A stretch of 64,000 bases of DNA from Plumapathes pennacea (lineage: Eukaryota > Cnidaria > Anthozoa > Antipatharia > Myriopathidae), in contig OZ038462.1 of NCBI GenBank assembly GCA_964036295.1, forward strand, positions 11,642,440 to 11,706,439, in the 5' to 3' direction. Each line of letters starts with the position of its first letter. Positions within the stretch are counted from its first letter, which is position 1. The notes beneath the pieces were generated by a model that saw only the letters and a program-made list of their open reading frames with translations, did not search any database and was not told the origin of the DNA. This document shows, in pieces, positions 32,954-43,900 of this stretch. The translations under genes and the position numbers were made by a program.

Positions 32954-33258
32954 ATGGCACAAGAACCAGAAGCAGCAGCAGTGTTACCTCTACCAACAGC
33001 CGTAACCGTCATTACAGAAACCAGAAACCTAAAAAGCTCTGTATTTTCCCATGCTGATGACCAAATAGCGACTGGGAAACAATGGGAAGAATGGCTAGAG
33101 GGCATCAAACGTGAGTTTCGTTATTTCAAGATCACCGAGCCAGCCGACAAGAAAGATGTGCTTATCATCTACGGGGGAAAAGAAATCGGAAGGTTGGAAA
33201 AAAGCTTGCCGAATCCAGCACAGGCAGACCTAAATGAGTACGAACAATTGAAGACAAA
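32954..33258 (+). pseudogene. Gypsy-5 gag N-terminus, cut by an insertion
   Basis: The ATG at 32954 starts the polyprotein (AQEPEAAAVLPLP, KQWEEWLEGIKREFRYFKI, ADKKDVLIIYGGKEIGRL), a Gypsy capsid region. The frame runs into the 13-bp duplicated sequence AATTGAAGACAAA at 33246-33258 and ends at a TGA inside the inserted DNA. The same frame resumes at the second copy of the duplication (33695-33707), so this is one gene broken by an insertion, not a separate small gene. Confidence 0.85.
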
Positions 33259-33694
33259 TGATTAAACATGTTGTTATCCATCCAGTTGGTTTATATAATA
33301 CACAGGTTGAATCGCTTACTGGACATTGAGTATGAAACGAAGAACGTTTCGGCCATAACCCAAGGCCTTCTTCAGCTTACTGGTAGTCACGTGACCCTAC
33401 TGGGTCCTTTCACAATAGGGACGTTGTGATTTTGGATCGGGAGGAGGACTGGGTCAGGAGAGGCATTAAAGAGGCCGTGTGGGAGAGAATCGAACACCCG
33501 TCGCTCAACCGCAAGGGGGGGCTTCGGTTCAAACTGCCAGGCACGTGGGACCGGGTCCTGAAGCACTTTCCTCGCCGTTTGTCACGTGACCCAGTAGGGT
33601 CACGTGACTACCAGTAAGCTGAAGGCCATGGGTTATGGCCGAAACGTTCTTCGTTTCATACTCAATGTCCAGTAAGCGATTCAACCTGTGTATT
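33259..33694. mobile_element. Penelope-like element fragment with inverted arms, inserted in gag
   Basis: 436 bp is flanked by 13-bp duplications (33246-33258 and 33695-33707). Two arms of about 110-130 bp (33285-33400 and about 33575-33690) are inverted copies of each other, containing CGAAACGTTCTTCG and GGTTATGGCC motifs. Between them, plus strand 33424-33600, lies VVILDREEDWVRRGIKEAV and PSLNRKGGLRFKL, the conserved C-terminal part of the GIY-YIG endonuclease of Penelope-like retroelements. Variable target duplications and inverted terminal arms suit this class. One arm holds a hammerhead-ribozyme-like core (see findings). Confidence 0.75.
33346..33375 (-). ncRNA. Hammerhead-ribozyme-like core in the left Penelope-like arm
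   Basis: Read on the minus strand, CTGAAGA (33375-33369) is followed by a GGCC...GGCC stem closing a loop and then GAAAC (33350-33346). This is the CUGANGA / stem II / GAAA core of a hammerhead ribozyme. Penelope-like elements are known to carry hammerheads in their terminal repeats. Stems I and III look short and imperfect, so activity is uncertain. The right arm copy lacks part of the CTGAAGA box. Confidence 0.4.
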
Positions 33695-33696
33695 AA

Positions 33697-36600
33697 TTGA
33701 AGACAAAGTTGAACAATTATTTCACGCCGCGAAAGAATAAACGCCACGCAAGATATTTATTTGCACAAATGAGACCAACATCGGGAGAAACCACAGCAAC
33801 ATACGCAACCAGGCTGAGAGAGAAAGCCCGAGAATGCGAATTTGGAGGAAACCTGGAGGAAAGGATCCTGGAACATTTAATCCAAACGATCGAAAGTCAG
33901 GTTCTTATCCAGAAAACTATCAACAAGAATTTGACACAGCTCCTGACAGAAGCAACCCAAATGGAAGATACATCACTGCAAATCCGCAACATGAAATCCC
34001 CAGATGCAGTTCAGGAGGTAGCCAGAGTCAAACAGCAGCCTCGATTCAGACAGGAGAGACCTCAGAGAGACAGAGGACCTTCCAGAGGGAGACCAGCAAC
34101 TCAGAAATCAGCATATACTCAGAAATCACAATCCTGTGGATACTGTGGACGGACAGGAACTCACCAAGATGGACGGGACTGCCCAGCATATGGCAAGAAA
34201 TGTAATAAGTGCAATAAGCTGAACCATTTTGCCATTGTATGCAGAGGAGACACTCAACGAAAGAGTTCAACCACCCCTACCTACAAGACCAAGCGACCCG
34301 AGCAGAGGAGAGGTCAAATCAAGAAAACCACAGAACAGGAGCAAGACAGCTCAACAAGTTCTGATGACGAGTTCTTCAACCAGGCAGCCCGACACCTTAA
34401 ACGAGCCAGGAAAGTGAAAGAGGCAGGCACAACGGACAAGTTGATAAGAGTGAGGATAGACGATGTTGATATGCAAGTTGAACCAGACAGTGGTGCAGAC
34501 GTCAACCTGATGGATGAACACCAATTCAAAGCCCTGACCCACAGATCAAACCAGCCACCAACATTACAGGTCAGTCAAACCAAGCTCAGCACATTGCAGA
34601 ATGCATTGCCAGTAAAGGGGGAATTCAAGACAGTGATACGCAACAAGACCCGTGGAATTGCAGCAAAATTCATTGTGGTTAAAGGGAGGATCAACTCACC
34701 CCCACTCATTGGCAAGGACAGCCTTGATGAGCTAGGAATGCTACAGATCTGCCAGGAGGGTTCATTTGCCCAATCCAACGACTTGAGAATCCCAGATCAG
34801 TCACCAGGGATCAAGGCAGTCACAAGAGACAAAATAGCAGCCATCACACACCAGTACAGCCACATCTTTGACGGGATAGGAAAGATCGAAGACACCAAGA
34901 ATGGCAGAGAGATTTATGCAAGATTCAGCATGAAACAAGGAGCAGTTCCAGTAGCCCAGAAGCCACGACAAGTTGCATATTACTTGCAAGAGCCCCTCAA
35001 GAAATGGCTGGAAGAAGGCATCAAAGAAGAGATCTTTGAAGAAGTACCCCAAGGCGAACCAGTAACGTGGTGCTCACCATTGATGGTACAGCCAAAACCA
35101 AGATACAACAAAGTACCGAAGGAGCAGTTGGAGCCTCATATGATCCGAGCCAGTGTTGACCTGAGAATCCCCAACAAGTTCATGGAAAGAAACAGGATCA
35201 CTCAAGGACCAGTGGTCGAGGACTTCACATACAAGTTCCATGACTGCACAGTATTCTCAAAGTTGGACATGAAGCAGGGATATCACCAACTACTGCTACA
35301 TCCAGAATCCAGAGCAGTTGCAACCTTCAGTACACCATGGGGAAACATGAGACCAAAGCGCCTGATCTTCGGAGCAAAGTCATCTCAAGACCTCTTCGAC
35401 GAGGCCATCTATCGAATCTTCGGAGACATACCGAAATGCCTGAACCAAAGGGATGACATCCTACTGGGAGGGCGTGACATGGAAGAACACAACACGACAC
35501 TAGAGACGGTCCTGAGGAGAGCAGCAGATTTTGGAATCACTTTCAACAAGGAGAAGTGCCAATTCGGAGTTGAAGAAATTGAGTTCTACGGATACCGATT
35601 CACAAAGAACGGGCTGAAACCAACACCAGACAAAGTCCGTGCTGTGAAGGAAAGCCAACCTCCCCAATCCAAAGAGGCAGTCAGAAGCTTCCTTGGCATG
35701 ATCGGATACCTGTCGAAATTCATCCCCAGATACTCATCTCTGACAGCACCACTGAGGGTGCTGACACACAAGAACACTCAGTTCAAGTGGGGAGCAGAAG
35801 AAGCCGCAGCATTTGAGACGCTGAAGGACAGCATCACAAACGAGGACACTATGGCCTACTTCAACCCGAACAGACCGATAGTACTGAGAGTAGAGGCCAG
35901 TTACCACGAAGGATTGTCCGCAGGACTTTTCCAGACAACTGACAAAGGACTGCAACCAGTACACTTCATAAGTCGCACCATGACCGAGACAGAGAAACGG
36001 TACAGCCAAACGGAGAAGGATGCTCTATCCGTACGATGGGCTAAGAATCGCTTCAGCATATACCTCCTTGGGGCACCGAAGTTCAAGATCATAACAGCAC
36101 ACAAACCACTCATTCCTATGTTCACCAAACCAACTGCAAGACTTCCACCAAGAATCGAGAAGTGGGTGATGGATGTGCAAGATGTAGACTACGAGATGGT
36201 CTACAAACTGGGCAAGGATGAAGCAGACCCGCTAGATTTCTTGTCCAGGCACCCGCTACCTGAGACTGGGACAGATTCTACAGAGAAGGTCATAAAGCAG
36301 GTCATTGCCACTGAGCATGCAGTCGTACTGAACCGCATCAAAGAAGAAACCCAGGAGGACAAACAGCTCCAGAAGGTGAACCAGAGAATTTTGACAAATG
36401 ACTGGGAGCATCACAAGAAAGACCCGGACATAGCACCATTCTACATGGTCCAACAGGAACTGTACTCAGCAGAAGGAATGATCTCCAAGATGCACCAGAT
36501 CATCATCCCAAGGAACCTTCAACGGAAAGTCATCAAAGCAGCACATAGCCTTGGACACCTGGGCATGACCAAAACGAAACAGATGCTAAGGCAAAAGTAT

Positions 36601-37245
36601 TGGTTTCCCACCATGAACAGCATGGTAGAAGAATTCATAGGGCAGTGCTACCAATGCCAAGTAACCACCAAACAGCACTGCCAAGAGCCAATCAAGATGA
36701 CACCCATACCAAAGAAACCGTGGGACATTGTCGCAGTAGACTTTGGAGGACCATATCCAGATGGTCACTACAACCTGGTAGCAATTGACAAGCGGACCAG
36801 ATACCCAGAGGTGCAGCAAACCCACTCAACAGCATTCAAGCCAACAAAGAGAGGACTGAAGACCATGTTCGCCACCCACGGGACTCCGCGACAACTGGAA
36901 AGTGACAACGGACCCCTGTTTAATGCAAAGGACTTTGCAGAGTTTGCAAATGAAGAGGGATTCCACCACCACCGAGTTACACCAGAACATGCTAGAGCCA
37001 ACGGCGAGGTGGAGAGCTTTATGAAAATGCTGAACAAAACAGAACAGATCAGGCACTTCCAAGGAGAAGACAACCAGACCGCCATCCAGAACATGCTAAC
37101 AGGATACCGGTCAACGCCACATCCAGCTACTGGTATCACACCATACGAAGCATTGATGAACAGACAAGTGAGGACCAAGCTGGACCACCAACACAGAAAC
37201 GAGGATGCAGAAAGCATGAGACATAGCAGTCAACGAGAGAGATGA
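33697..37245 (+). CDS. Gypsy-5 gag C-terminus, protease, RT, RNase H, integrase
   Basis: A 1182-codon frame continues gag after the insertion. In order it has a zinc-knuckle pair (CGYCGRTGTHQ, CNKCNKLNHFAIVC; about residues 147-190) and a protease (EPDSGADVNLMD, about 267-278). RT follows with RASVDLRIPNKFMERN, VFSKLDMKQGYHQLLL, WGNMRPKRLIFGAKSS and the catalytic NQRDDILLGG near residues 585-595, where Arg precedes the two Asp. RNase H (RYSQTEKDALSVRWAKNRF), an integrase zinc motif (HSLGHLGMTKTKQ, CYQCQV) and core (VAVDFGGPYPDGHYNL, ESDNGPLFNAKD, ARANGEVESFMK) complete it. It has no internal ATG-led start of its own; translation would begin at 32954. A frameshift near 37235 ends it early. Confidence 0.93.
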   Translation: MKTKLNNYFTPRKNKRHARYLFAQMRPTSGETTATYATRLREKARECEFGGNLEERILEHLIQTIESQVLIQKTINKNLTQLLTEATQMEDTSLQIRNMKSPDAVQEVARVKQQPRFRQERPQRDRGPSRGRPATQKSAYTQKSQSCGYCGRTGTHQDGRDCPAYGKKCNKCNKLNHFAIVCRGDTQRKSSTTPTYKTKRPEQRRGQIKKTTEQEQDSSTSSDDEFFNQAARHLKRARKVKEAGTTDKLIRVRIDDVDMQVEPDSGADVNLMDEHQFKALTHRSNQPPTLQVSQTKLSTLQNALPVKGEFKTVIRNKTRGIAAKFIVVKGRINSPPLIGKDSLDELGMLQICQEGSFAQSNDLRIPDQSPGIKAVTRDKIAAITHQYSHIFDGIGKIEDTKNGREIYARFSMKQGAVPVAQKPRQVAYYLQEPLKKWLEEGIKEEIFEEVPQGEPVTWCSPLMVQPKPRYNKVPKEQLEPHMIRASVDLRIPNKFMERNRITQGPVVEDFTYKFHDCTVFSKLDMKQGYHQLLLHPESRAVATFSTPWGNMRPKRLIFGAKSSQDLFDEAIYRIFGDIPKCLNQRDDILLGGRDMEEHNTTLETVLRRAADFGITFNKEKCQFGVEEIEFYGYRFTKNGLKPTPDKVRAVKESQPPQSKEAVRSFLGMIGYLSKFIPRYSSLTAPLRVLTHKNTQFKWGAEEAAAFETLKDSITNEDTMAYFNPNRPIVLRVEASYHEGLSAGLFQTTDKGLQPVHFISRTMTETEKRYSQTEKDALSVRWAKNRFSIYLLGAPKFKIITAHKPLIPMFTKPTARLPPRIEKWVMDVQDVDYEMVYKLGKDEADPLDFLSRHPLPETGTDSTEKVIKQVIATEHAVVLNRIKEETQEDKQLQKVNQRILTNDWEHHKKDPDIAPFYMVQQELYSAEGMISKMHQIIIPRNLQRKVIKAAHSLGHLGMTKTKQMLRQKYWFPTMNSMVEEFIGQCYQCQVTTKQHCQEPIKMTPIPKKPWDIVAVDFGGPYPDGHYNLVAIDKRTRYPEVQQTHSTAFKPTKRGLKTMFATHGTPRQLESDNGPLFNAKDFAEFANEEGFHHHRVTPEHARANGEVESFMKMLNKTEQIRHFQGEDNQTAIQNMLTGYRSTPHPATGITPYEALMNRQVRTKLDHQHRNEDAESMRHSSQRER

Positions 37246-37729
37246 AGCATACAAGGACAGATTGAAGAGAAATGCTGAGAACAGGAACACCAAGAGACAC
37301 ACCTTCATAATTGGAGACTATGTGCTATGGAAACAGGCCAAGAAGAACAAGTGGTCGACAGCCTATGAACCAGCATTCTATACAGTCTACTGTATAGATG
37401 GATCCAGTATCTCAGCCAGACGAGTGACAGATGGGAGAGAGATATGTCGCGACGCAAGCCGCTTCAAGCTAGTCAATGCAGTTATCCAGAACATGGAAGA
37501 GATACCACAGAGCGGGAATGCAACACCAGATTCAGAAGACTGGAGAGAGAGTCTACTTTCCAGCACAAACACAGAACCAGTTGAACCAGCCAAACCAGTG
37601 GAAATGTGCATACCAGAGGAAGCCACCATCAGCACTCCCCAGAAGCCAGCACCGAAGAAGACCCCAGGAACCAACCCGAGACCACAGAGAACCAAGCGCA
37701 GACCAGCTCACTTAGGCGATTATGTATAA
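37236..37729 (+). pseudogene. Gypsy-5 integrase C-terminal tail, after a frameshift
   Basis: Out of frame with the preceding polyprotein, this 155-codon segment reads RNAENRNTKRHTFIIGDYVL, KKNKWSTAYEPAFYTVYC and RRVTDGREICRDASRFKLV, then a Pro/Thr-rich end. It is the SH3-like C-terminal domain normally fused to the integrase. A one-base change near 37235 separates the two parts, so it is not an independent gene. Confidence 0.85.
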
Positions 37730-37911
37730 GGATGGACATACAGCCCAGATGCTGCAGAGACAATCTGAACAGTACTAACGACTAACCATTTTCTTATACT
37801 AGATTAGTCTCGACTTAGGGTTCATAATAAGAGACTGAATCATTGTTATACTACTAATTAGCTGTTAGGTTTAGTTGCCAAAGTACGCATGTATCCCAAG
37901 AAGGGGAGAGA

Positions 37912-38022
37912 TGTGATATCCGGCCAGCGGCCACTTGTGCACGCATGCGCGTGATCGCACGTGCTTCAATAAACATGGCGTCTTTTAGTTGATTTACTTG
38001 AGCTCAGCTAGTAGACTTTACA
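37912..38022 (+). repeat. Gypsy-5 3' LTR
   Basis: It is identical to the 5' LTR except C to T near position 24 and T to A near position 89 of the LTR. The AATAAA is at 37968-37973. It is followed by the target copy ATTAT. Confidence 0.95.
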
Positions 38023-38027
38023 ATTAT

Positions 38028-38420
38028 GTGACTGAAAAACACAAGAGAACAGTAAGCAAGGGGTTGTTAAACAGGGTCTCCTATTTCCAGAAGAAAATCA
38101 GGGACGAGGAAAGTAGCAGAATGGAAGTGCTGGAAAAGGCCTCCCATGCTATGTACTGGTTGGCAGCTAAGGAATGTTTTGCTAACAGAAAGATCACATC
38201 CCTCCTTGAACTGCTTGAGGTGCTGGGCCTTGACATACTCAAGTATTTTTCACACAGATCCTGTGGATCACTCAGAGGATAGTTATTACAATCGGAGAGA
38301 GTTTGAACAATCTGATTTGTGGCAAAATTCAGCTATCAGGTGCACCTTGTGGTCTTCTTGTCAATGTCTCAGATACTAGTAATACGGAGCTCACCAAGAA
38401 AGAACAGAAAATTTCATAAG
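38028..38420 (+). pseudogene. Transposase-derived fragment, ZNF862/hAT-like (tentative)
   Basis: Right of Gypsy-5 an open stretch reads TEKHKRTVSKGLLNRVSYFQ, RMEVLEKASHAMYWLAAKEC, KITSLLELLEVLGLDILKYF and, after a frameshift near 38280, ESLNNLICGKIQLSGAPCGL and LVNVSDTSN. The layout (helical start, then a G-L-L-V-(D)-x-(S)-D-x-S strand) resembles the transposon-derived ZNF862/C17orf113-like family. I recognise the style more than the exact family. The reading frame is cut by the Gypsy-5 insertion on its left and by the frameshift. Confidence 0.45.
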
Positions 38421-40856
38421 ACCATATCAGTCAGATTTCCTTCAGCCAGCAGCAGCTTACCAGCCACTACCAAACCCAGTGCCAGTGCAGACACAAGGTA
38501 CCCACACTGAAGCTGAGGAAGAAGTGTATGAGGAAATTTCAGAAGCTTCTTGCAGTCTTGGCTCCCTTTGTTACATAATATGCTTTCCCCCATAATACTT
38601 TGCGGGATGGGGCAGTTCAGTTGAATAAAAAACGTGGCGCTCAAGTCTTTGTTGCATGTCTGATTTAGCGAGGCTAACACCTTCAGCTGATCAACTGTCC
38701 AATTCATCTTAACACTAAAGATGAAGATGCTGACTCAAACTAATACTGATGTATAAACATACACTGTATTACAGTGTAAACTTTCATCCCTCAAATTTTA
38801 AACTATTTGACTTGGACTGTTAAGCTAAAGCAGCCGGTTGCTAATTGTAGTGCCGATATGCTGATGCTACTGCCTTGTGATCAGAACTGATTGAAGGCTT
38901 GCTTATATAATCTCCCTTGAATATGATATGGCTGGTCCAAAGGTAACTATTTTGCAACTATCCCATATAAGTACTGTAAGTTGTACTGCTATCTTTAGTA
39001 CCATGAGGAGAAATGTTGGAATATAGACTGCAGGTACGTGCCCTCCTTGCTTGACCTCATGTATTAAGACTTACATCATATTTTTGATGTTCACACTATT
39101 TAACTTGGACTGTTAAAGGTTCTTTTTTCTTTTACTTTCCAAGCAAAAACGTAATACACAAAAGATGCAGTGCAAAGAGAAAGGCATCTGCAATCCAGTT
39201 GAAACTTCAGGAGTTCAGTCAACCTTCCTGAATCTGACAGCAAGCATTCTGTATTGGATTTGTGGACTTGTAATATTAAACTTCACTTCATTTGACCCAT
39301 AAAGGTCCAAATGCACCAGATAGCATTTTGGAGCATTCAACATTTAAAATTTTCCCAGGGGGGAGAGGGTGGCATGCCCCCAACCCTCCAAGGGAATAGT
39401 GCCCTTTTGGCACTCGTTGGATAGTATTTTATCCTCACCACATACCATTGTCACATCATGGAAATTGGTTAAGTTATAGGAGGTATCCGCTCCTGGCCCT
39501 GAGCCTTCCAACCGTTAATACCCAACAACACCAAGACATTAAAACAACCCTTCGAACATGCCCTGTATAATGATGATTACATGCATACAAAAGACTGTTC
39601 TCCTTCCACTACTCAGATCTTTTATCTTATATTTACTAAACTGTTTGTTTAGATTGCGAACACACTTGGTTTCCTTAGGTTACTGTCTGATCACTTTCAA
39701 GAAGTACAACGCAAGCAAACACAGAAGCAATAAATGGGGCTAGCAAAACATGTCTAACCAATCGGAATTAATTTGTACGAACAAAACCAAGACCAAAATT
39801 AAATGACTGTGATTGGTACCAACCAAAAGAGAAAAGAAGCTGGGTTAGCACTGTTCAAGGTTTCAACCACTAATAAGGGACCACTCGTTCATTATATATG
39901 TCCACTGAGGGCAGTGGTTTTACAGAAAACGTGGCAAAAAAAATTAGTTCCCCTGTAATCTCACTGCTGTGTCGGCTTTACCACGAGCAATAAAGCGTGA
40001 AGCATCATAGAAATGACACCAAATTTACATTGACTCAAAACGATAGTTTTTCTTTTTTTTTTTTTTTTACAAAAAATCCATATCAGCCACTACTATAATA
40101 CTTTAAATAAATCCGTGATCTGGAGCTTAGAACTTCACATGCACTTTTTCTTAACAAACTTTAAATAAACAGTGACAAGCAGTGATAAAGTGAGCGGTTC
40201 CCAGTCTCGAACGGGTCAAAGCTAACCTCTCATATTCTGCCGATAGTACATCGAACATGTCGGGAATTTACCAGGAAAATAGCTTGGGGCTGATTTACAA
40301 GATTCGTATGAAAATAGCATGACACTCACAAGCATATATCCCGCAAACATCACATGCAATATATTTCCACACAACACACGAGGTGACATACAAGCTCAAA
40401 GCTGGCAGGTTCTCTGGTCTCTCGAGACACTTTGTTCAAACGAAATAGCATAAAATGCATGAGAGCAGACTTTTCAAAGCGACAACAAACAAACTCACCA
40501 ATATTTCAGTTGACAAAGATAGCTGGTCCGACGAAAGAAGCGGAGAGCGAATAAGCCACACACTGTACTAATTATTCCGCGCCACTCACACATCAGTCTC
40601 CATTTCACGTAGCACTTATCTGCCCCTGGGTGAGGGGGTAAGCGTTATGCCCAGACGTGTTTTCAGTTTGATCCCAGAACCACCGGCGACATTCAATATT
40701 GTAGTGAGGACAATCTTCATAGAAAGTTGCAACTGAAATCAACGTAGTATACTGTGCGCTTGGAGTTCTTGTCCCAGTATTTGACCGCAGTATTTGACCG
40801 CAGCGGGGTGGGCAGGGGGAAGGGTAAATGCTTGAGCCCGCGCAAACGCGTTCAAA
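38421..40856. other. Intergenic, no gene recognised
   Basis: Non-coding AT-rich DNA lies upstream of RMI1. It contains two copies of ACTTGGACTGTTAA (38811 and 39102), a T run of 18-19 bp near 40050, and directly before RMI1 a 13-bp tandem duplication of CAGTATTTGACCG (40775-40800). Small open frames on both strands lack family features. The RMI1 promoter presumably lies in the last several hundred bases, but I see no diagnostic TATA box. Confidence 0.4.
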
Positions 40857-40955
40857 ATGGCCGACGTAAAGGTATTTTTGAGAACCAAACACTCTATCTG
40901 TGTACAAGATGAATGGTTGAGGGATAGCATAGGGTTAGCCAAGCAAAGGAACCAG
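40857..40955 (+). CDS. RMI1: RMI1 exon 1
   Basis: Codons 1-33, MADVKVFL to KQRNQ, with donor GTGCCA. The spacing from EWLRDSI to the exon 2 motif FGQWLLADL equals that in human RMI1, which supports this junction over alternatives. Confidence 0.85.
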
Positions 40956-43900
40956 GTGCCATCCTTTTACATTTTTAGTTGATTTTTGGAGGAGAGTGCT
41001 TGCAGACGTGCACTCGTGTATCCCGACTTTATAGCGGGCATAAACACGACGTCTGCACACAGCTAGACTGGGGAAAGGGCACCATTTTTAAAGATGCTGT
41101 TTTTTTCTCTTTTATATTAATTTAATAGCGCGGGTAACTACTAGCTGGAACCAACAATTTAAAACATCACAGAGTATACCTGGAAGGTTGCCGCAAGAAA
41201 GCACAAAATAATGAACAAAAAGAACTACAACACTATATCTTTTACTGGTTGGACGGTCCTTTGTGGTCGTTTTGTCTTAGTATATAGTATAATAGTACTT
41301 TTTAGTCCTTACATAAGTGTCTCTCAAGTAAATCTCTCTACTGAGCTTGGTTTTGTGTCTTTTATAATTGCATTAGAACCATAGAATCAGTTATACCCTC
41401 TGCTCACCATGTTTTATCATCTGGTGGCCCACCAGAAAATCTGCACTTCGCAAACTGTATACAGTTGTGAAAGTGGCTTATTCCAGCTGTTACCATCTCC
41501 CCAAGGACTTTTCAAGCCTGACTGCAAATTAGCAATTTCAATTGCGATGCAATTTCACTTTTTCTCTCATTCTTTCAATATTAACTTTTTTGTGGTTCGG
41601 TAACCATTGAATTAATTATGATACCACACTACAAATTCCCCTCCCCCGGGCAAGGAAAAACTGGCAATTTCACTCTTTTTCTCATTCTTTCTCTATTAAC
41701 ATTTTTGCTGTTCTCTTGTGAAATCTGCCCCAGGGGAGGGTGATACAGGTTACAGCTGCACATTAAATGACCCCAATTATCATAGGCTTGAATCTTTTTC
41801 TTCGCCTGATTTCACAGGTGTTATGTATTTACAGTATAAGGTACAGTACAGTATAGAAAGAGCTGCTGACATTTTATTCTTGTACTTTTTTAGGGTCGGC
41901 TCTTGTCCTCGCAACAGTTAGGTGAGTTTGTCTTTGGTCAGTGGTTGCTAGCAGATCTGCAAGAGATAGGCAGGCCATGCCTTCCTGATAATATCTCAAA
42001 TGAGGAAATCATCACACTGGAGGGAAATTTCTGTTTGCAGGTATGCCATGCAATAAAACATTTTTGGAGGGAGGGTGTGAGGATGGTCTTGGAGCCAAAC
42101 AGTCACTATGTGAATAGTGTCACAGTTGCTTACTAACTGTACTTACAGAGACTCCGCTAGACCAGCATATTTTACTGATAAAAATCGTACTGTACCAGAA
42201 ATTGAGGCTGCCAATGTTCCATAACAGAAAAATATGAAGTACAACCTTTTTCTTTCTGAAGGCTCTCCTGTCCAAAGGGAGCCCACATTGGGCATTCTAC
42301 TCATTCTAGCGAAGAAATGTGCCGAAATGGTCAAAAAAGTCTATGAGATAGATTATCTTGTGTCCAGTTCTGCTGCAGCAGAAGAAATAATTATTTTGTA
42401 TATGTTGTACCAGTTCCAGGTGGCTCTGTACCGGAAAACATATATTTCTTACCTGTACTCTGGCTGATAGACGAGTCTAGCGGAATCTCTGACTTATCAG
42501 TGTCCATCCAGGGTTTGACTTTTGTTGCTAATATTGAGCCACTTTCACAATCAAAGCAAATATATGTAAAAATTTTTAACATGAGTTCCTGTCAAGTTAA
42601 CCTCTCTGCTGGGCATGGTTTGGTTTCTACAGAATCACATTATGAGCAAAAAAGCCATTCTCCACTCTGCCCACCAAAATATCTCAGCTCTGATCATGAA
42701 ATTGGCTTATTATTTGCATCTTTCTAGACGGATCCCAAAACACAATGTTACAGGTAATTGTTTTGTTGAAAAATATTGTCTTAGTTTGCATACAGTAGGT
42801 GGATTTGTTTTGTTTTGGCAATGTGCAAACACTCAGGGTCCCTCCCCCCTCCTTGGATGGCATGCACTAGTACAGTAAGTGTATAATTAACCGTTCAACC
42901 TGGGTGATCTCATCCAACTTTAAACAATCATACAGTATGCTGTCCTGAATGGGTAAATAGATGTAAAAGTGCCTTTTGTGATATGAAAACATGGTGTTTT
43001 CTCCTGTCAAACAGCAGTAATAGCATTTTTTGCATTCAGGCTGAGTATTGAAATCCATTGTAAATTTTCTTTGATTCCTAGAGTATGTCTATCCACAACT
43101 CTTTCCATACAATAATTAGACCAGGGTACAACTGTTTGAAATCAAGAGTTTCCAACCAACAAGCAAGTTTTATTCAATTATTTTCATGTGCGTTTGTAAT
43201 ATTATGTCAGGCACACCAAACATGTGGTTCCCTATCTTAAAGTTTTTATTTTATTGAAATTGGTAATTAAACCTTGTGATGTCCAAATGTGGGATTCTGC
43301 TAAAATGTGTCATGAAGTTACATTTAATATTAATTGTTGAAAGCTGTGAACGTTCTGTGCAATGGGTATTGCACAAAACAGTAAATTCAAGTGCAGATTT
43401 TGTACTTAATGTAACCCTCATAAAACCTCAAGACTTTGTAAAATTCATTAATAATTCATACTGTAAGTGTGCAAACCAATCCGAGCTCAGCTTTGAGTAA
43501 AATTCACACTTAATATTGTTTTACATGCCAATAAATATCTGACAAACTATTAATTAGTATCTTAGCTTTTGATAAAGATTTGTTGTTGTACTGATTAGTA
43601 TGCATAACTTTTCATAAAGATCTGTACACGGCACAGAACAATGATATACATTCTAGTCACTCTTTTATTTCACAAGCACAATAAAATATTTGCATCCAAT
43701 CTTTATGTGGCTCAACATTGCAAATGCCCATAAAGATCGGTCACAAATATTTTATTCTATCACGTAGAGAGAAGTTTGCCTCTGATCACTCCCTCCTTTT
43801 GTGTCAAACTTATATGTATTTTCTTATTCTTCTGTTGTGTTCTTATTGTTTTGCAGGTTAATTCTTTCATGGATGTTGGGCAGCCTGCGTATTCACAGTT

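Larger units (their letters stand above)
32702..38022 (+). mobile_element. Gypsy-5 LTR retrotransposon, young
   Basis: Two 111-bp LTRs (32702-32812 and 37912-38022) differ at only two positions, and both sides carry the identical 5-bp target duplication ATTAT (32697-32701 and 38023-38027). The 5' LTR is followed by TTGGCGACAAGGAT, a primer-binding-type sequence, and the 3' LTR is preceded by a purine tract (AAGGGGAGAGA). Coding is one long gag-pol frame except for a Penelope-like insertion in gag and a single frameshift near 37235. It is the youngest LTR element in the window. Confidence 0.95.

Noticed and set aside
38414..38707. 97-codon minus-strand open frame with a hydrophobic end
   Set aside because: It overlaps the plus-strand transposase-like remnant, has no recognisable domain, and lacks promoter or splice context.
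40190..40265. Possible divergent first exon on the minus strand (MFDVLSAEYERLALTRSRLG)
   Set aside because: It is protein-like but short, and I found no downstream exons on the minus strand toward 38 kb; unsupported.
40605..40907. 100-codon minus-strand open frame overlapping RMI1 exon 1
   Set aside because: It is antisense to the RMI1 start and 5' region, with no domain and an unusual composition; a shadow of the other strand.
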